A stretch of DNA of 64,000 nt from Bryopsis sp. KO-2023 (GCA_030272585.1 BSYQ01000011.1:2976001-3040000), one strand, 5' to 3'; shown: positions 1 to 11,571, counted from the stretch's first letter. Translations and numbers: made by a program. The notes: a model not told the origin generated them from the sequence alone.

Positions 1-3000
1 GGCTCCCATGAGTTATGCTCATGCGAGTATCCCAACCACTTCACCAAGTATTGCGGGATTACTCGTCGACCTGTCTTTACCTCTCGGTAGTCGAGGAGTT
101 TCTCAACCTCATATTCAAGCTCACCCTCAATCTCAACCGGAGGTGGCGGAGGTTGTGTCCTACCATGCTTCCAATACCTCTTCAGAAGTGAAGCATGAAA
201 GACCGGGTGGATCGGAAGTGACTCAGGCAGTTCCAGCCGGAATGCAACCTGTTCGGCCATCGACCTTCGCTTTTGGACACCTTCCAAAACGCGGAAAGGA
301 CCCAACCATCGTGGCAACAACTTCCTCCTGCCGGGATGTTTCAGTTTAATATGTCTAGCATCCAGCAAGACCATATCTCCCACTTGAACATCAACCGGAC
401 GTTTGCGCGCATCAACATAAGATTTCATCCTTTGCTGAGCCGCTTCCAAACACCGCTTTGCCTTGACAATCGCCTCGCGAATGTCCTCAGTCATCTTCTT
501 CACCGCCGGTACCCCCACTTGGGTTTTACTCGTCCCACCTTGATCACCTGATCCTCTGGTAGGGAGTTGCACCGTCAACGGCGTCCACGGATCTCTACCG
601 TAGTTCAAGAAGAACGGCGTCTCATCAGTGGCCATTGACTTGGAATTATTCAATGCAAATTCCACCACTGGGAGCAAATCACTCCAATCACTTTGGCGCG
701 GTCCAACGAAATGTCTCAGGGTATCTTCGAGGACCCTATTCATCGCCTCGGTCTGACCATCAGTCTGTGGATGGAAAGCCGTCGATAACGCCTGATTGAC
801 TCCCAAGGTACGACATAGTTCTTTGAAGAACTTCGACGTCCACCTTGTATCCCTGTCACTGATGAGAGTCTTAGGAAGACCGTGTGAACGGAAAACCTCA
901 CCAACGAACAGCCTCGCCGATTCAACCGCATCACAAGTCGTATGTGTAGCAACACATCGAACCATCTTTGTGAGCCTGTCTACGAAGACAATGATGGCAT
1001 CGAATCCACTCGAACCCGACTTAGGCAAATCAGTAATCAAATCCATGGATACTGATTCCCATCTACCATCCGGTATACGTAAAGGTTGTAGAGGACCTGG
1101 CACCTTGCCGCGTCGGTGCTTATTCCTCTGACACGAATCACATCCTTTCACAAAGTTTGCGATATCACCCTCAACGCCAGGCCACCAAAAGTGTTTCAGA
1201 ACTGCCCTTTGGGTCTTGCGGATCCCAAAGTGTCCGGCATACACACTTTCATGACTTCCAATCAGGATCTCCTGCCTCAAGCCATCCCAATCAGGTACCA
1301 CTACACGTGCCCCATTCCAACACAAGCCTGAGTCATAATGACAACCATGAGCGGCGACCTCACTGGTTTCAAACCACTCATCTTGTGCCAACCCCTCAAG
1401 AATTCTATCACAAAGCACCGACGTACCGGTCCGGGGCGAGGACGGATCCCCTTTCCAAGTTGGTCGTTTCTGGCCACCTCCCAGCTCCGAGAGTATTCCG
1501 ATCTGCTGAGAATACGACGGATATCGTGACAAGGGATCTGCCACGTTCGTCCGACCCGGCCTGTATTCCCACTCGAACCGAAACCCCTGGAGGACTTCGA
1601 GCCAACGTGCCGATCTCCGTGAAAGAGTTTCTTGGGAATGGAAATATGTATTAGGCTGGTGATCACACACCACCTTGAACATACGCACATCCAAGTAGCA
1701 TCGCCACAACTTCAGAGCATGTACCACGGCGAACATTTCCTTGTCCCCGGTGCTCCAATTAAGTTGTGCTCCAGATAACTTCCGACTTTCGAAAGCTATT
1801 GGATGTCCCTCTTGCAACAAGATTGCCCCGATTGCATAATCCGAAGCATCAGCAATCACTTCGAAATCCTTATCGAAGTTAGGCATTGCCAAACAAGGCG
1901 CATTCGTTAAGCTTTCCTTAACTCCTTGAAATGCCCTTTGACAATCCTCAGTCCAACTCCACTCTTTGCCCTTCCTAAGCAAATTAGTGAGTGGGGCAAC
2001 AAGCTTGCTGTACCCTTGCACAAACCTCCGAAAGTAATTCGACAGCCCAAGGAAAGAACGTAACTCACTTACATCCTTCGGGACAGGCCATTCGAACACC
2101 TTTGCAGTCTTACGAGTATCCACCGTAATACCGTCTCGGTTCACCACAAAACCAAGATAATGGAGCTCATTCTTGAAGAAATCACACTTAGACTTCTTAA
2201 GAAAGACCTTGTGCTCACGCAACCGTTCCAATACGGCTCGTAAATGTTGCACATGCTCCTCAGGGGTTTTGCTGAATACGAGTATATCATCCAAGTATAT
2301 CAGGACCGACTTCCCGATCATACCGGTGAAAACCCGATTCATCCACGTCTGGAATATCGCTGGTGCGTTGCACAAACCCATCGGCAACACTCGATATTCA
2401 TACAGACCAAACGGGGTCTTAAAAGCAGTCTTCGGTTGGTCTGGTTCCTTCACTCGAAGTTGCCAGTACCCTGCTTTTAAGTCCAAGGCCGAAAAGAACT
2501 TCGCACCTTGCAACTGATCAAGGAGATCATCTATCCTTGGTAGAGGATATTGATTCCTGATCGTGAGTTTGTTCAACCCTCTATAGTCAACGCACATGCG
2601 CCGGGAACCATCAGGTTTGGGCACAAACAAGATAGGTGCTCCCCATGGACTACAACTTGGTTTCACCAAACCCTTTCTCAACATATCAGCGATTTGCTCC
2701 TCGATCTCTTTTCTTACCTCTGGCGTATACCGAAACATAGGTCTATGAACCGGTTTCGCTCCAGGGATAAGATCAATCGCTGCATCCTCTTCACGAGCGG
2801 GTGGACATTCAGCCAACTCATCCGCAAATCTGTCCTCATATTCATTCAACAAGTTTTTCAACTCACTTGAATGAGACACAGATGGAAGGGATTCAGTTTC
2901 GGGTACCCCAGGTTCCTCCCCCTCAACAGGGTGCGGGACCTCCCGAACCAACACAAGGAAAGGTGAAAGCGAAGATTTCTTCAACCGCCTTTTCACTTGT

Positions 3001-3099
3001 GAGACACTCAACAAGGGATTGATCCGTGCATTCGACGGAGTAGGGGCACGTAACGCCAAATCAGGCCGTAACGTGAGTCGGTTTCCCCGTGTGGATAGA
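1..3099 (-). mobile_element. Element A, pol-bearing piece of a Ty3/gypsy chromovirus fossil
   Basis: Read on the minus strand this stretch has, from right to left, reverse transcriptase (conserved YLDD-type block near 2290), RNase H (about 1640-1960), integrase with the HPQTDGQ-type block near 770, a GPF module near 250 and a chromodomain at the left edge (about 1-110). It is broken, with several breaks; only short open frames remain. The right edge is cut by the LTR of element D. The gag-protease half of what is probably the same element lies beyond D at 33840-35877. It runs off the left edge of the window, so its 3' LTR is not seen. The family call is firm; the claim that the two halves belong together is an inference from order, strand and matching protein context. 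Confidence 0.85.
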
Positions 3100-3273
3100 T
3101 GTTAGGTCCCTGTAGGTTTTAGTGAGTCGTTGCTGAAGTTGAGACTGGGGTCACACACTTTCACAAACCAGAGAATTAATTTTACAAGTGTTCTCTCTGA
3201 ACTTAACCCCCTAGAACCCGTACTAACCCGTACTACACACTCGTACTGCAAAATGAGTGCGATCAACGTATCA
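3100..3273 (-). repeat. 3' LTR of element D
   Basis: This 174-bp copy matches 33666-33839 with no difference that I can see. It begins TGATACG and ends CTAACA on the minus strand. It abuts a C-run on the plus strand (a G-run polypurine tract on the element strand), which makes it the 3' LTR. Confidence 0.9.
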
Positions 3274-3311
3274 ACTACTCCCCCCCCCCCCCCCAAAGGG
3301 TGTCCACACCC
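3274..3311 (-). promoter_or_regulatory. Polypurine tract and inverted repeat of element D
   Basis: On the element strand the order is GGGTGTGGACACCC (3298-3311), a few bases, a run of about sixteen G, six bases, then the 3' LTR. The 14-mer is identical to the one before the 3' LTR of C. The second-strand primer role is inferred from position. Confidence 0.65.
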
Positions 3312-3423
3312 GTAGAAGAACCCAAAAAGAAAGAAAAAGAAAAGAAAAGAAAAGAAAAGAAAACCCCCAAGGAAAAACTGTCTCTGTCCGGCTCTGACGC
3401 TCTGGCTCTGGCTCCGCGCTCTC

Positions 3424-3611
3424 TCACTCTGTCTCTGAGTCCAAGCCCTCGAGATCCCACATCGTTCGTAGGATGTATGTCAGCCGGGATCCAAGCTCCT
3501 TGACACCGGTTTTCGAGGGGAAGGCTGCGGATTTGACCCGACACACCTGACATGGTAAGGTGAGCTGATCAGTGGTGTCCGGGGATGGAAGCGATGGGAG
3601 CGGAAGGAAAT
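3424..3611 (-). CDS. Element D ORF3, C-terminal part beyond insertion B
   Basis: This short open stretch ends in a stop at 3424 and carries the last CxxC pair (CQVC) of the zinc-binding module seen in the other ORF3 proteins. It is separated from the rest of ORF3 (23714-25378) by composite B. The 5-mer GAAAT occurs on both sides of B (3607-3611 and 23714-23718), as expected for a target-site duplication. The function of ORF3 is unknown. Confidence 0.6.
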
Positions 3612-4031
3612 TGATAGTGAAGCTTGTGGGTGACGCAATAGTGGTCGGCTGTGTTGATTGGATTCGTGATAACTTGCTGGCTAACGCAAGTATACTTGTG
3701 GGGTTTGTTGGTTTAGACAACTCTCTAGCTAGCGCGGTTGTGAACGCTACTAGAGCACTTGGGTTGGGAAGTGATTGCGTCAGGCAAACACTTAACACAC
3801 ACACACACAAACACACACACAAGCGGGAACACACCAATCCCACGAATCCCGAGTTCTTACAAAATAAAGTGAACGTCAAAACAACGAGTGGGCCTCTTAA
3901 GTACCCCTAAGTGTAGTACGCTGACGCATGCCCCAAACTCTGGGTCTAATCTGTCTTACTCGCGAACCCGCATGCGTCAGCCACCCTCGGCTCTATCCCA
4001 AACTACCTCGTATAGCGCTAAAAGACTAACA
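3612..4031 (-). repeat. LTR at the 3' end of element B
   Basis: This block is 420 bp, TGATAG to CTAACA on the plus strand, and contains a (CA)n run. A 421-bp copy with about eight differences stands alone at 27825-28245. A G-run tract with a 12-nt palindrome lies on its right, so it is the 3' LTR of a minus-strand element. The left flank GAAAT matches 23714-23718; the right flank TACGC does not, so it is not a solo LTR. Confidence 0.8.
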
Positions 4032-4062
4032 TACGCCCCCCCCGCAAAAAGTGGGCGCCCAC
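4032..4062 (-). promoter_or_regulatory. Polypurine tract and palindrome of element B
   Basis: On the element strand there is a perfect 12-nt palindrome, GTGGGCGCCCAC (4051-4062), then a short T run and GC, then a run of eight G, then CGTA and the LTR. The layout is the same as in C and D although the palindrome sequence differs. Confidence 0.55.
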
Positions 4063-4226
4063 GCACACCAAAACACAAAGAAAAACAAAAACACAAAAAC
4101 ACAAACACAAAACTCACCCACTCCCATACCCACATCCAACTGTCTTGGACCTGTCTCTTGCTCTGACGTCTCGGACAGCTGCTGCACGCACACACTTGGT
4201 CGACGATAACTCCTTTTCCCTCCTCC

Positions 4227-6041
4227 TTAACGCTGTTCCGGCGCTTGCGCTTGCTGAATAGCACGCTGCTCCTGCGCATGCGCTTGCTGCACTGCACGAT
4301 ACCGGACACAGGGATCAAATGCGGCAGCCACCCTCTTGGACTTAAGGAATGGCAGATCCCTTGTGATGCCGGACACCTTGAGCTGCCGCTTCACACACAT
4401 GTTGCAGTGTGGCAACTTCTCGTGCTCAGCCGGGAACGGAGGGATTTCTTCGAACGTCGAGCGTGTCAGCTTCAACATATGGGCAGGTAGAGAGAATGGG
4501 GAGACGGTGGCGATGGACTTGTTGTCCACTTCCGCGACTTTTTGGACCGCCGTGACGATGCGCCCCAGCATCGAGTATGCCAACCAATGAGCATCACACA
4601 CGAGGTGATACCCACAAGGAAGGACGGAATACTTCTTCTGCGTCAGCCGCTGAGCACTTGCTTGCATTGGGCTTCTCCCGCACCAAATGCACATGGGCAA
4701 CTCGTGAAAGTGCCGGTTGCCGCGGTAATTTTGCAAGGCTCGGTCCCTGGGGTTAGTATATTGGACCTTCGGCCATTTCTCTGACGCAGTGATGGGGTTG
4801 CAAGCCTCCTCGATATCCTCCCGTGACAGGTTCACTTCGCTGGGTGCAGCATCCACTTTGTCCTGAGCAGCCGCCCTTAGTCTTCTGAGCTTAACCTTTT
4901 CTCGGAAAGCCCGAAGTGCTGCTTCTGTTGGAGCTAACTCCAACGGTGGATGGACCGCACGCTGAACCTCTGTCACCTGGCTTGGCCCTTCATCATTCCT
5001 TATTTCCCCGTCCTCCAGTTCAGAACTAGGACCTTCGAGCCTAGGAGGTGGACTGCCGAAGTCAATTTCTTCGTTAAAATCCAAGTCCAAAAGCTCCTCC
5101 TCTCTCATGTCGAATAAGTCCTCCCCCGGTGCTATTGCGGTAGCCTCATCTCCGGGAGTCTGAACTGTTGGCGCTGGTTGTGAGGGTGCTGGAGTCTTTA
5201 ATGCGGCAGCCTTTAACTTGAGTAACAAGTTGGCTCTTGCTGCATCTCCAGGCATACGATCCCTCGGTGGCTCACCACCTTCATCGTCACCGTCCTCTCG
5301 CCTTCTCTTTCCGTGTGGATCTTCATCCCTACACGGCGAGCTTGGGCGTTTGTTTTTCCCTTTCCCCTTGCCCTTGCTTGAGCCTCCCGCATCATCGTCC
5401 TTGGACGGTTCCAGATCAAGTGTTGCGTTTGACAACAGAACTTGGACTTGGCGATCCAGTTCTTCGCGTACCCGTGGTGCTGGTACCGGCGGGTTCAAAC
5501 GCAGCATCTTGTCCGTTGTTTCGCTCTGCACTTGAAGTTTTTCAGAGCCATCTCTGAGGGACTCTCCCAGCAAATCGATTTGCAGCTCTTGTTCTGCCAA
5601 TTCCTTCTTAAGGTTGTTGGCTGCTGCACTCCACGCGGTTGCTACAGCTCGCTGCAGCGTTTCCTCTACCGCGGTAAATCGATCCACCATTCCCCCGAGA
5701 GCTTGTTTACGGAGGTCATTCTCACGATGGTTAGCCATCATGTGAGATTGGAACCTTTGCTTTTTCAGCTTCATGGCTTCCAATTTTTCTTCCAAGACCT
5801 TGGTCTTGTCCTCCGCTTCTTTCTTTTCCGCCTCCGCCTTTTCCTTGGCTTTCTCCGCTGCCTCCTTCGCAGCCTCAGCTGCTTTCGTCCGGTCACTCAA
5901 CTCTGAGAGCTGCCGGGTTAAGGCCTCATTGTTCTGCAGCACTTCCTCTGCGGTCGACGTAAAGTGCTGCAGCTCCTCTTCTTTTTGAGCTACCTCCGCT
6001 TCCAACCTCGCAATAATTGCGGCGGGTGTGTCGGCAGCCAT
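4227..6041 (-). CDS. Element B ORF3: coiled-coil protein with Cys/His zinc-like module
   Basis: The first in-frame ATG that fits is at 6041 (MAADTPAAIIARLEAEV), giving about 604 residues. Residues 10-110 are a Lys/Glu/Ala-rich coiled coil. The middle is acidic and basic low complexity (KGKGKGKNKRPSSP, then DEDPHGKRRRED). The C-terminal third has CIWC, 21 residues, then CGYHLVCDAH, about 60 residues, then CNMC. It lies between pol and the 3' LTR, where env would sit in a retrovirus, but it has no signal peptide or membrane segment. The same architecture occurs in C, D and H. I do not recognise a family; the spacing resembles a RING-type cross-brace, which is an inference. It ends in an EQR/QAQ-rich tail. 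Confidence 0.75.
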   Translation of the reverse strand: MAADTPAAIIARLEAEVAQKEEELQHFTSTAEEVLQNNEALTRQLSELSDRTKAAEAAKEAAEKAKEKAEAEKKEAEDKTKVLEEKLEAMKLKKQRFQSHMMANHRENDLRKQALGGMVDRFTAVEETLQRAVATAWSAAANNLKKELAEQELQIDLLGESLRDGSEKLQVQSETTDKMLRLNPPVPAPRVREELDRQVQVLLSNATLDLEPSKDDDAGGSSKGKGKGKNKRPSSPCRDEDPHGKRRREDGDDEGGEPPRDRMPGDAARANLLLKLKAAALKTPAPSQPAPTVQTPGDEATAIAPGEDLFDMREEELLDLDFNEEIDFGSPPPRLEGPSSELEDGEIRNDEGPSQVTEVQRAVHPPLELAPTEAALRAFREKVKLRRLRAAAQDKVDAAPSEVNLSREDIEEACNPITASEKWPKVQYTNPRDRALQNYRGNRHFHELPMCIWCGRSPMQASAQRLTQKKYSVLPCGYHLVCDAHWLAYSMLGRIVTAVQKVAEVDNKSIATVSPFSLPAHMLKLTRSTFEEIPPFPAEHEKLPHCNMCVKRQLKVSGITRDLPFLKSKRVAAAFDPCVRYRAVQQAHAQEQRAIQQAQAPEQR

Positions 6042-6491
6042 TATGTTTGTCGGAAAGAAAGATATAAACAACGGTTTGTGCGTCTTTAGACTGTTTTTCA
6101 CTCAGGAGCTCGCTCCGTTTACACAAACACTAGGGCAAAATGGTTCAAGGGCTGCGCTTATAAGGCTGGGTGACTCGTACACTTTCCTCGTTGAGTTATT
6201 GGGGTGAGACACCAACGTTTTGCTCGGTTGGAGTCTCGTCAAGACCACCTCAACACGTCACTTGATAGGGGTTTTCTCGGAACAACCACACTATCTCGAA
6301 TGTGACATCGTTTGCCCGGTTTCGAAAGTACTACTGAAGCTACACTTACTGCGCCAGCCAAATAACTTAGGCACCTAACGCATTAAAGTTAAAGAGTTGG
6401 TTTGGAAGTCGACAGAGTTTTTCTAAGGTATCCTTTTTCGCGCCCCCTTGCTATAAGGAGTTCCACCTTAGCCATCAAACACTCTGCTTCC
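6042..6491 (-). other. Spacer between pol and ORF3 of element B
   Basis: About 450 bp with no credible ORF or repeat. It is the 5' untranslated region of ORF3 if ORF3 is made from its own or a spliced transcript. I see no clear TATA or splice signal. Confidence 0.4.
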
Positions 6492-9400
6492 CTATTCTCT
6501 TCCTTTCTGCAACTCTTTCCTTTCTTTCTCTTTAAATGCGCGAAGTATATCTGGTGCGTTAACCAGATTAGCTTCAGGTTCCCAAGTAGCGTCAAGTAGA
6601 TCGTATCCTTTCCACAGCACTAGGTATTCACGATTGCGTTTACCTCTAGCCCTTAGGATATTTTCGACCTCATACTCTACTTCGCTACCAATCAACTCTC
6701 CTTCTGGAGGTTGTATCTGCCTGCTGTTATCACTCGAGGCGTGATAACGCTTGAACTTAGAAACATGAAACACTGGGTGAATGAGCCATGTTTCCGGAAG
6801 TTGAACTCTGTAAGCCACCTTTGATATTTTCTCCACAATTTCAAAGGGACCCACAAATCGACGGCGCAGTTTGGGACTCACTTTGTTCAAAGCAGCCAAC
6901 GGAATAAAACGGCTTTTTATCAGGACTTTATCCCCTTTCTCAAAAGCAATATCTTTCCTCTTCTTGTTTGCACTCACACACATTCTGTGTTGGGCTCTAG
7001 AGTAATATGCTTTTGCGGTATCTAAGTCCTGTGCCATCCGTGCTACCATAGTCTTAACTGCTTCCACTTGAAATTGCGTTGCCGTCCCACCAATGTTTGG
7101 TGTTTCTGGATGGTACCCATACATCAAGTATGCAGGTGCGAACCCTGTACTTGCATTCACTGCATTGTTTGCTGCAAACTCTGCTGTAGGTAAATATTCA
7201 ACCCACTTATGGGGATACCTCTCAGCATATGGCCTTAGAAAATTTTCCAGAGTACGTATGGTAACCTCACTCTGCCCATCCGTCTGAGGGTGGTAAGCTG
7301 TACTCATACGAATCTCTGTACCCAGAGCTTTAAAAAGCGTCTGCCAGAACTTGCTGGTAAAGCGAGGGTCTCTATCAGACACAATCACTTTAGGTAGGCC
7401 ATGGTTGCGGTAAGCATGTTCGATAAAAAGTTGGGCGTATCCTGCAGCGGTAATCTCTTTAGTACATGGGGCGAAATGCACAAACTTGGTAAGTCTATCG
7501 ACAAAGACAGCTACAGCACTAAACCCATTGGATGCTGGTAGATCTGTCACCAAGTCAGTGGTAATCTGCTCCCACTTCCGCTCAGGTATTGGCAGGGGTT
7601 GAAGTAAGCCCATAGGCTTCTGTGTGTCAGCCTTTATTTGTTGGCACACAGGGCATTCGCGCACAAATGCCTTCAACTCATTCATCCACCCCTTCCACCA
7701 ATATCGCCGCGCTAGGATTTCTCCTGTTCGCGCTGGTCCTGTATGGCCTGCTGAAGGTGTCTCATGGCACTCCTTCATGATCTTATTGCGCTGGCCTTTA
7801 GGAACCACCACTTTCTCGACTAACCCTCTCTTTGGGACCGTCCAGAGTATTCCCTCTCTGAGGAAATATCCCTCAACTTCCTCGCCACTCTCAAGCTTCC
7901 GCAATATCTTCACCAAGGAGTTATCAGCTTGGAGGGCTTGTTTCCACTCGTCTTGGCTTGCTTGATGCACTTGCCAAGTGGAAATGTTCATCGCAGTTTC
8001 CACGGGCTTAGGAACACTGCGGGAGAGAGCATCTGCTAACACATTAGCCTTGCCTTTGATATAGGAGATCTTGGGGTTGATCGAAGTCAGGTACCCCGCC
8101 TCAAGCCATCTTGCTTGGGTTCTAGAAAGGTTCCTCTGCGACAGAATATGCGTCAGAGGTTGGTGGTCAGTGAACACTGTTACTCCACCCGCACAACCTT
8201 CTAGATAATGTCTCCACTGCACCATCGCATAACATATTGCACACAACTCTTTGTCGTATGGTGCATAGTTAAGCTCGGCAGGCTTGAATCTACGTGAGAG
8301 GTAAGCTATTGGCTGCAGCTCCTCTCCGTGATCCTGTGTTAACACGGCACCGATGGCCTCATTCGACGCATCAGTGATCACAGTGTAAGGCAGTGACGCA
8401 TCTGGAAAAACAAGGACGGGAGCTTGACTTAAACGCTTTTTCAGTTCATTGAATGCGCCACGCTCAACCTGTCCCCACCTCCAGGGATGGTCTTTTTTCA
8501 CTAAGTCATGGAGTGGTCCAGCAACATGTGCAAACTGGGGAATGAATTTCCTGTAGTACGAAACCATTCCAAGGAAACTACGTACATCACTAACACTCTG
8601 TAGTTCCTTCCACTCCTTCACTGCCTTCACTTTTTGTTCCTGTGGTTTTAACCCACTTCCGCTAATGCGGTAGCCAAGATAGTCTACTGTTGCGACAGCC
8701 AGCTCACTTTTACTTGCCTTAGCAAAAAGCTGATATTCTGCTAGTCGCGACAGGACTTTCTCTAAGTGTTCGGCATGCTGTTCCATGTTTTCAGAGAAGA
8801 TGAGTATGTCATCGATAAAGACAACAGCAAAATCATCTAAAAACTCTGCGAGTAGGTCTTGCACTAGAGTTTGGAATTGCGCTGGGCAATTGGTTAGCCC
8901 AAAAGGCGCTACCAAAAACTCAAAGTGACCGTATCTCGTGCGGAACGCTGTTTTATCTGTATCAGATGGCCTTACTGGAAATTGCCAATAGCCTGATCGC
9001 AGATCTAACTTCGAGAACACTTTGGCTTTGAACACTCTATCCATCAATTCTTCTGGCAGGGGTAAAGGATACCGGTTTTTCACCGTCACCTTATTGATCC
9101 ACCTGTAATCCACACACATCCTTAAGCCTCCATCCTTTTTCGGTACAAATAGGATTGGCGCGCCCCAAGGGGACTCGGATGGTTTGATTTTCTTCTGTTC
9201 CAGAAGGTAGTCCACTTGTGCTTTCACTTCATCCAGCTCTGCTGGTGAAAGCTTGTATATTGGACGATGGATAGGTGTTGGATCCTCCAGGTCTATCTTA
9301 AACTCATGACCTTTTCTCTTCGGAGGGATCCCTGGGGGTAAATCACGAGGGAACACACCACGGTGTGTTTCTACCACCTTTTTAATTTCGGCAGGGGTGT

Positions 9401-10493
9401 CTGAACGAATAAGTTTGCCAATCTCATCCTCAGTGTTGAATGGCTGTGTTCGCTCTATTGCGTCAGGCAATTCATGTTGGCCTAAAGCTTTCTCTTCAGA
9501 CTCTTGCACTACAACCATGAATGCTGTCTCTGTTTTGAGATGACGCATCATTCGTTTCGCTGAACACTCAGTCACTGGCACTTCTTGCAGTATCGACTGT
9601 ACTTTTCGTTCAGGTTCAATACTCTCTTGGGTTGGATGTCGCAACGGGAGATGAAACACTTGGCTGTTTTTGCAAACTGAAATCTCATTCTGCTGAAAGT
9701 CTATGCGGGGGTTTTCTTTCTGCAACCAAGGCATGCCCAATATTAGGTCATAACCAAGGTCTGGGAACAGATCCGCTTTCATTTTGCACTTCAGCCCTCC
9801 TATCTTTACTCGGAGGTTGTTACAGCTGCCAGCCAATTCTTTAATATCTCCGTTTGCCAACATTGCTCTCTTTGAGCTTGGTGTAATCGACAACCCGAGA
9901 TCACGCGCTACCTTATCATTGATATAGTTTGCGGTACTTCCACAATCAATGAATGCATAAAGGTCCGTGGTCTTAATCCGTGCTTTTACTTCGTACCCTC
10001 TCACAGGCACTTCTTGAATTTTTAACAGAGGGCATGTGTCACCCTTGGTTGATGAAGTTGATCGAACTTCTGACACATTAACTCGCTCTGTGGTAGACCG
10101 TTGGGTTGTTTCTGACCCACTATCGTCTACGTCTGCAGGCAGGGACTCCTGTAGACTACTCTGCGACTCCAATGAGCCCACAGATTCACGAACAGAGGGA
10201 AGAGATGCAGATGACGCATGAGGCGCGTCCATCTCATCCGGTGTGCTTTCCTTCTGTTCATTTTTCCAATCGCAGTTGTCATGTGCCGATTGGGTAGATG
10301 TGGAGAGTGTCTCTGTTCTCTCTTCACGCGGTGTACTAGTCCGCTCCTCAGGTTTTCCGCTGTGAGTACTTTTAACCTTTTTCGAGGCACCTACTTTTGA
10401 TCTATGCTTCCTACGCCGCCTACGAACTCTGTTTCGCTTACGACGTTTGCGTCGGCCAGGCTCAGACGAAGCAGTTTCCTGCCTGGCGGTCAG
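6492..10493 (-). CDS. pol: Element B pol: protease, RT, RNase H, integrase, chromodomain
   Basis: The frame is open from the gag end to 6492; an ATG exists at 10232, but entry is probably by a -1 shift at the end of gag. Counting from that ATG, the retropepsin motif AFIDCGSTANYI is near residue 95, RT with FVPKKDGGLRMCVDYR and FIDDILIFS at about 350-480, RNase H with TVITDASNEAIGAVL at about 600-730, the HHCC zinc motif and DDE core of integrase (TTDLVTDLP, VSDRDPRF, HPQTDGQSEVTIR) at about 800-1000, a GPF module (RRRFVGPF) and a C-terminal chromodomain (YLVLWKGYDLLDATWEPE). Arg-rich sequence precedes the protease. It makes the enzymes that copy and integrate the element; chromodomains in this family bias insertion towards chromatin marks. 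It looks whole. Confidence 0.93.
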   Translation of the reverse strand: MTARQETASSEPGRRKRRKRNRVRRRRRKHRSKVGASKKVKSTHSGKPEERTSTPREERTETLSTSTQSAHDNCDWKNEQKESTPDEMDAPHASSASLPSVRESVGSLESQSSLQESLPADVDDSGSETTQRSTTERVNVSEVRSTSSTKGDTCPLLKIQEVPVRGYEVKARIKTTDLYAFIDCGSTANYINDKVARDLGLSITPSSKRAMLANGDIKELAGSCNNLRVKIGGLKCKMKADLFPDLGYDLILGMPWLQKENPRIDFQQNEISVCKNSQVFHLPLRHPTQESIEPERKVQSILQEVPVTECSAKRMMRHLKTETAFMVVVQESEEKALGQHELPDAIERTQPFNTEDEIGKLIRSDTPAEIKKVVETHRGVFPRDLPPGIPPKRKGHEFKIDLEDPTPIHRPIYKLSPAELDEVKAQVDYLLEQKKIKPSESPWGAPILFVPKKDGGLRMCVDYRWINKVTVKNRYPLPLPEELMDRVFKAKVFSKLDLRSGYWQFPVRPSDTDKTAFRTRYGHFEFLVAPFGLTNCPAQFQTLVQDLLAEFLDDFAVVFIDDILIFSENMEQHAEHLEKVLSRLAEYQLFAKASKSELAVATVDYLGYRISGSGLKPQEQKVKAVKEWKELQSVSDVRSFLGMVSYYRKFIPQFAHVAGPLHDLVKKDHPWRWGQVERGAFNELKKRLSQAPVLVFPDASLPYTVITDASNEAIGAVLTQDHGEELQPIAYLSRRFKPAELNYAPYDKELCAICYAMVQWRHYLEGCAGGVTVFTDHQPLTHILSQRNLSRTQARWLEAGYLTSINPKISYIKGKANVLADALSRSVPKPVETAMNISTWQVHQASQDEWKQALQADNSLVKILRKLESGEEVEGYFLREGILWTVPKRGLVEKVVVPKGQRNKIMKECHETPSAGHTGPARTGEILARRYWWKGWMNELKAFVRECPVCQQIKADTQKPMGLLQPLPIPERKWEQITTDLVTDLPASNGFSAVAVFVDRLTKFVHFAPCTKEITAAGYAQLFIEHAYRNHGLPKVIVSDRDPRFTSKFWQTLFKALGTEIRMSTAYHPQTDGQSEVTIRTLENFLRPYAERYPHKWVEYLPTAEFAANNAVNASTGFAPAYLMYGYHPETPNIGGTATQFQVEAVKTMVARMAQDLDTAKAYYSRAQHRMCVSANKKRKDIAFEKGDKVLIKSRFIPLAALNKVSPKLRRRFVGPFEIVEKISKVAYRVQLPETWLIHPVFHVSKFKRYHASSDNSRQIQPPEGELIGSEVEYEVENILRARGKRNREYLVLWKGYDLLDATWEPEANLVNAPDILRAFKEKERKELQKGRE

Positions 10494-11571
10494 TTTAACA
10501 TTTTTTTTACATCGGGGAGGTTTTTCACCTCCTCCAATCTAGGACATTGCCTCACAGGGTGACCCTTCTTTCCACAAAGGTAACAATTATATCCCCCTCC
10601 CCCCTGGGGGTTCTGTCTTCCCTGATTGGCTTGTCCTCTTCCACGGTTACCACCACCGCGTCCACGTCCACCACCACCACGTCCTCCTCCTCGTCCTTGT
10701 TGCTGTTGCTGCTGCTGTTGCACTCCTGCGGCAGCTTGTGGTGGTGCTTGGGCTGGTGGTGTGGGGTTCTGCTGCTGCTGACCCTGATTCTGGCCTTTCT
10801 TCTTTCTTCCACCACGCCAGACTCCTTTCTTTTTCTGATTGGTTTGCCCTCCTTGGCCTTGTGTTCCAACTCCAAGGGCTTCCAATCGTTCGGCTGATAT
10901 GATGGCGGCCTCGACATCTCGAGGTACCGTTGCTGCGACTAACTTCTGAACTTCACTTTTAAGTCCATCCACGAAGAGCAAATACTGGTGATCCTCTTCG
11001 AGGTCTGGAATCCTCAAGACTAACCGCTGAAACTCTTTAACGAACTGTTTCACGGTTCCAGTCTGCTTGAGTTTATGGAGGTCACGCCACGCTTCATCTC
11101 GATCACTAGAGAATTCGAAAGCTGTAGCTAAGCCATCCATGAAGTCCATCCAGTCACGGAAGGGTGGTCTTTCACCTCGGTGAATTTTCAATTCTTGCAT
11201 CGTTAACCAATCCGAGGCAGCCCCATAAAGGTTAGTGGCCATAATCGACTGCCACTGTGCTTCATGCACTCCGCAGGTTCTCAAGTACCGCGTCATGAGC
11301 ACTTGCCATTTACGGGCTTTTGGTTCTCCACTTCCGTTAAATGCGCGAGGCATTTGCAACTTGACGGTGCTAGGCAACCACTGTCCTTGCCTAGGAGGTC
11401 CTGGGCCTGCCGGTCCAGCGCCACCTCCACCTCCACCTCCATCAGGAGGTCCACCGGGAGGTCCACCGCCTCCACCATCTCCACCGCCGCCACCACCTCC
11501 TCCGCCATCAGGCGCACCTGGAATGCGGGAAGGTGGGCGGTTTCGTCTGTCGCGGTAATCATCACCGCCAT
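10490..11571 (-). CDS. gag: Element B gag, C-terminal part
   Basis: The region holds a retrotransposon capsid-like domain (KARKWQVLMTRYLRTCGV to about 10920), a Gln- and Gly/Arg-rich stretch and one zinc knuckle (CYLCGKKGHPVRQC near 10550), then a stop at 10490. The frame is open on the right into a Gly-rich run and reaches the border of C. The N-terminal half lies at 22220-23254 on the other side of C. Gag is expected to form the virus-like particle and bind element RNA. Confidence 0.87.
10493..10499 (-). promoter_or_regulatory. Candidate -1 frameshift heptamer, element B
   Basis: On the element strand G TTA AAC lies in phase with gag and directly before the gag stop. Pol is in the -1 frame. 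The same heptamer in the same phase occurs at the end of gag in C. GUUAAAC is a known slippery site in equine arteritis virus. Confidence 0.55.
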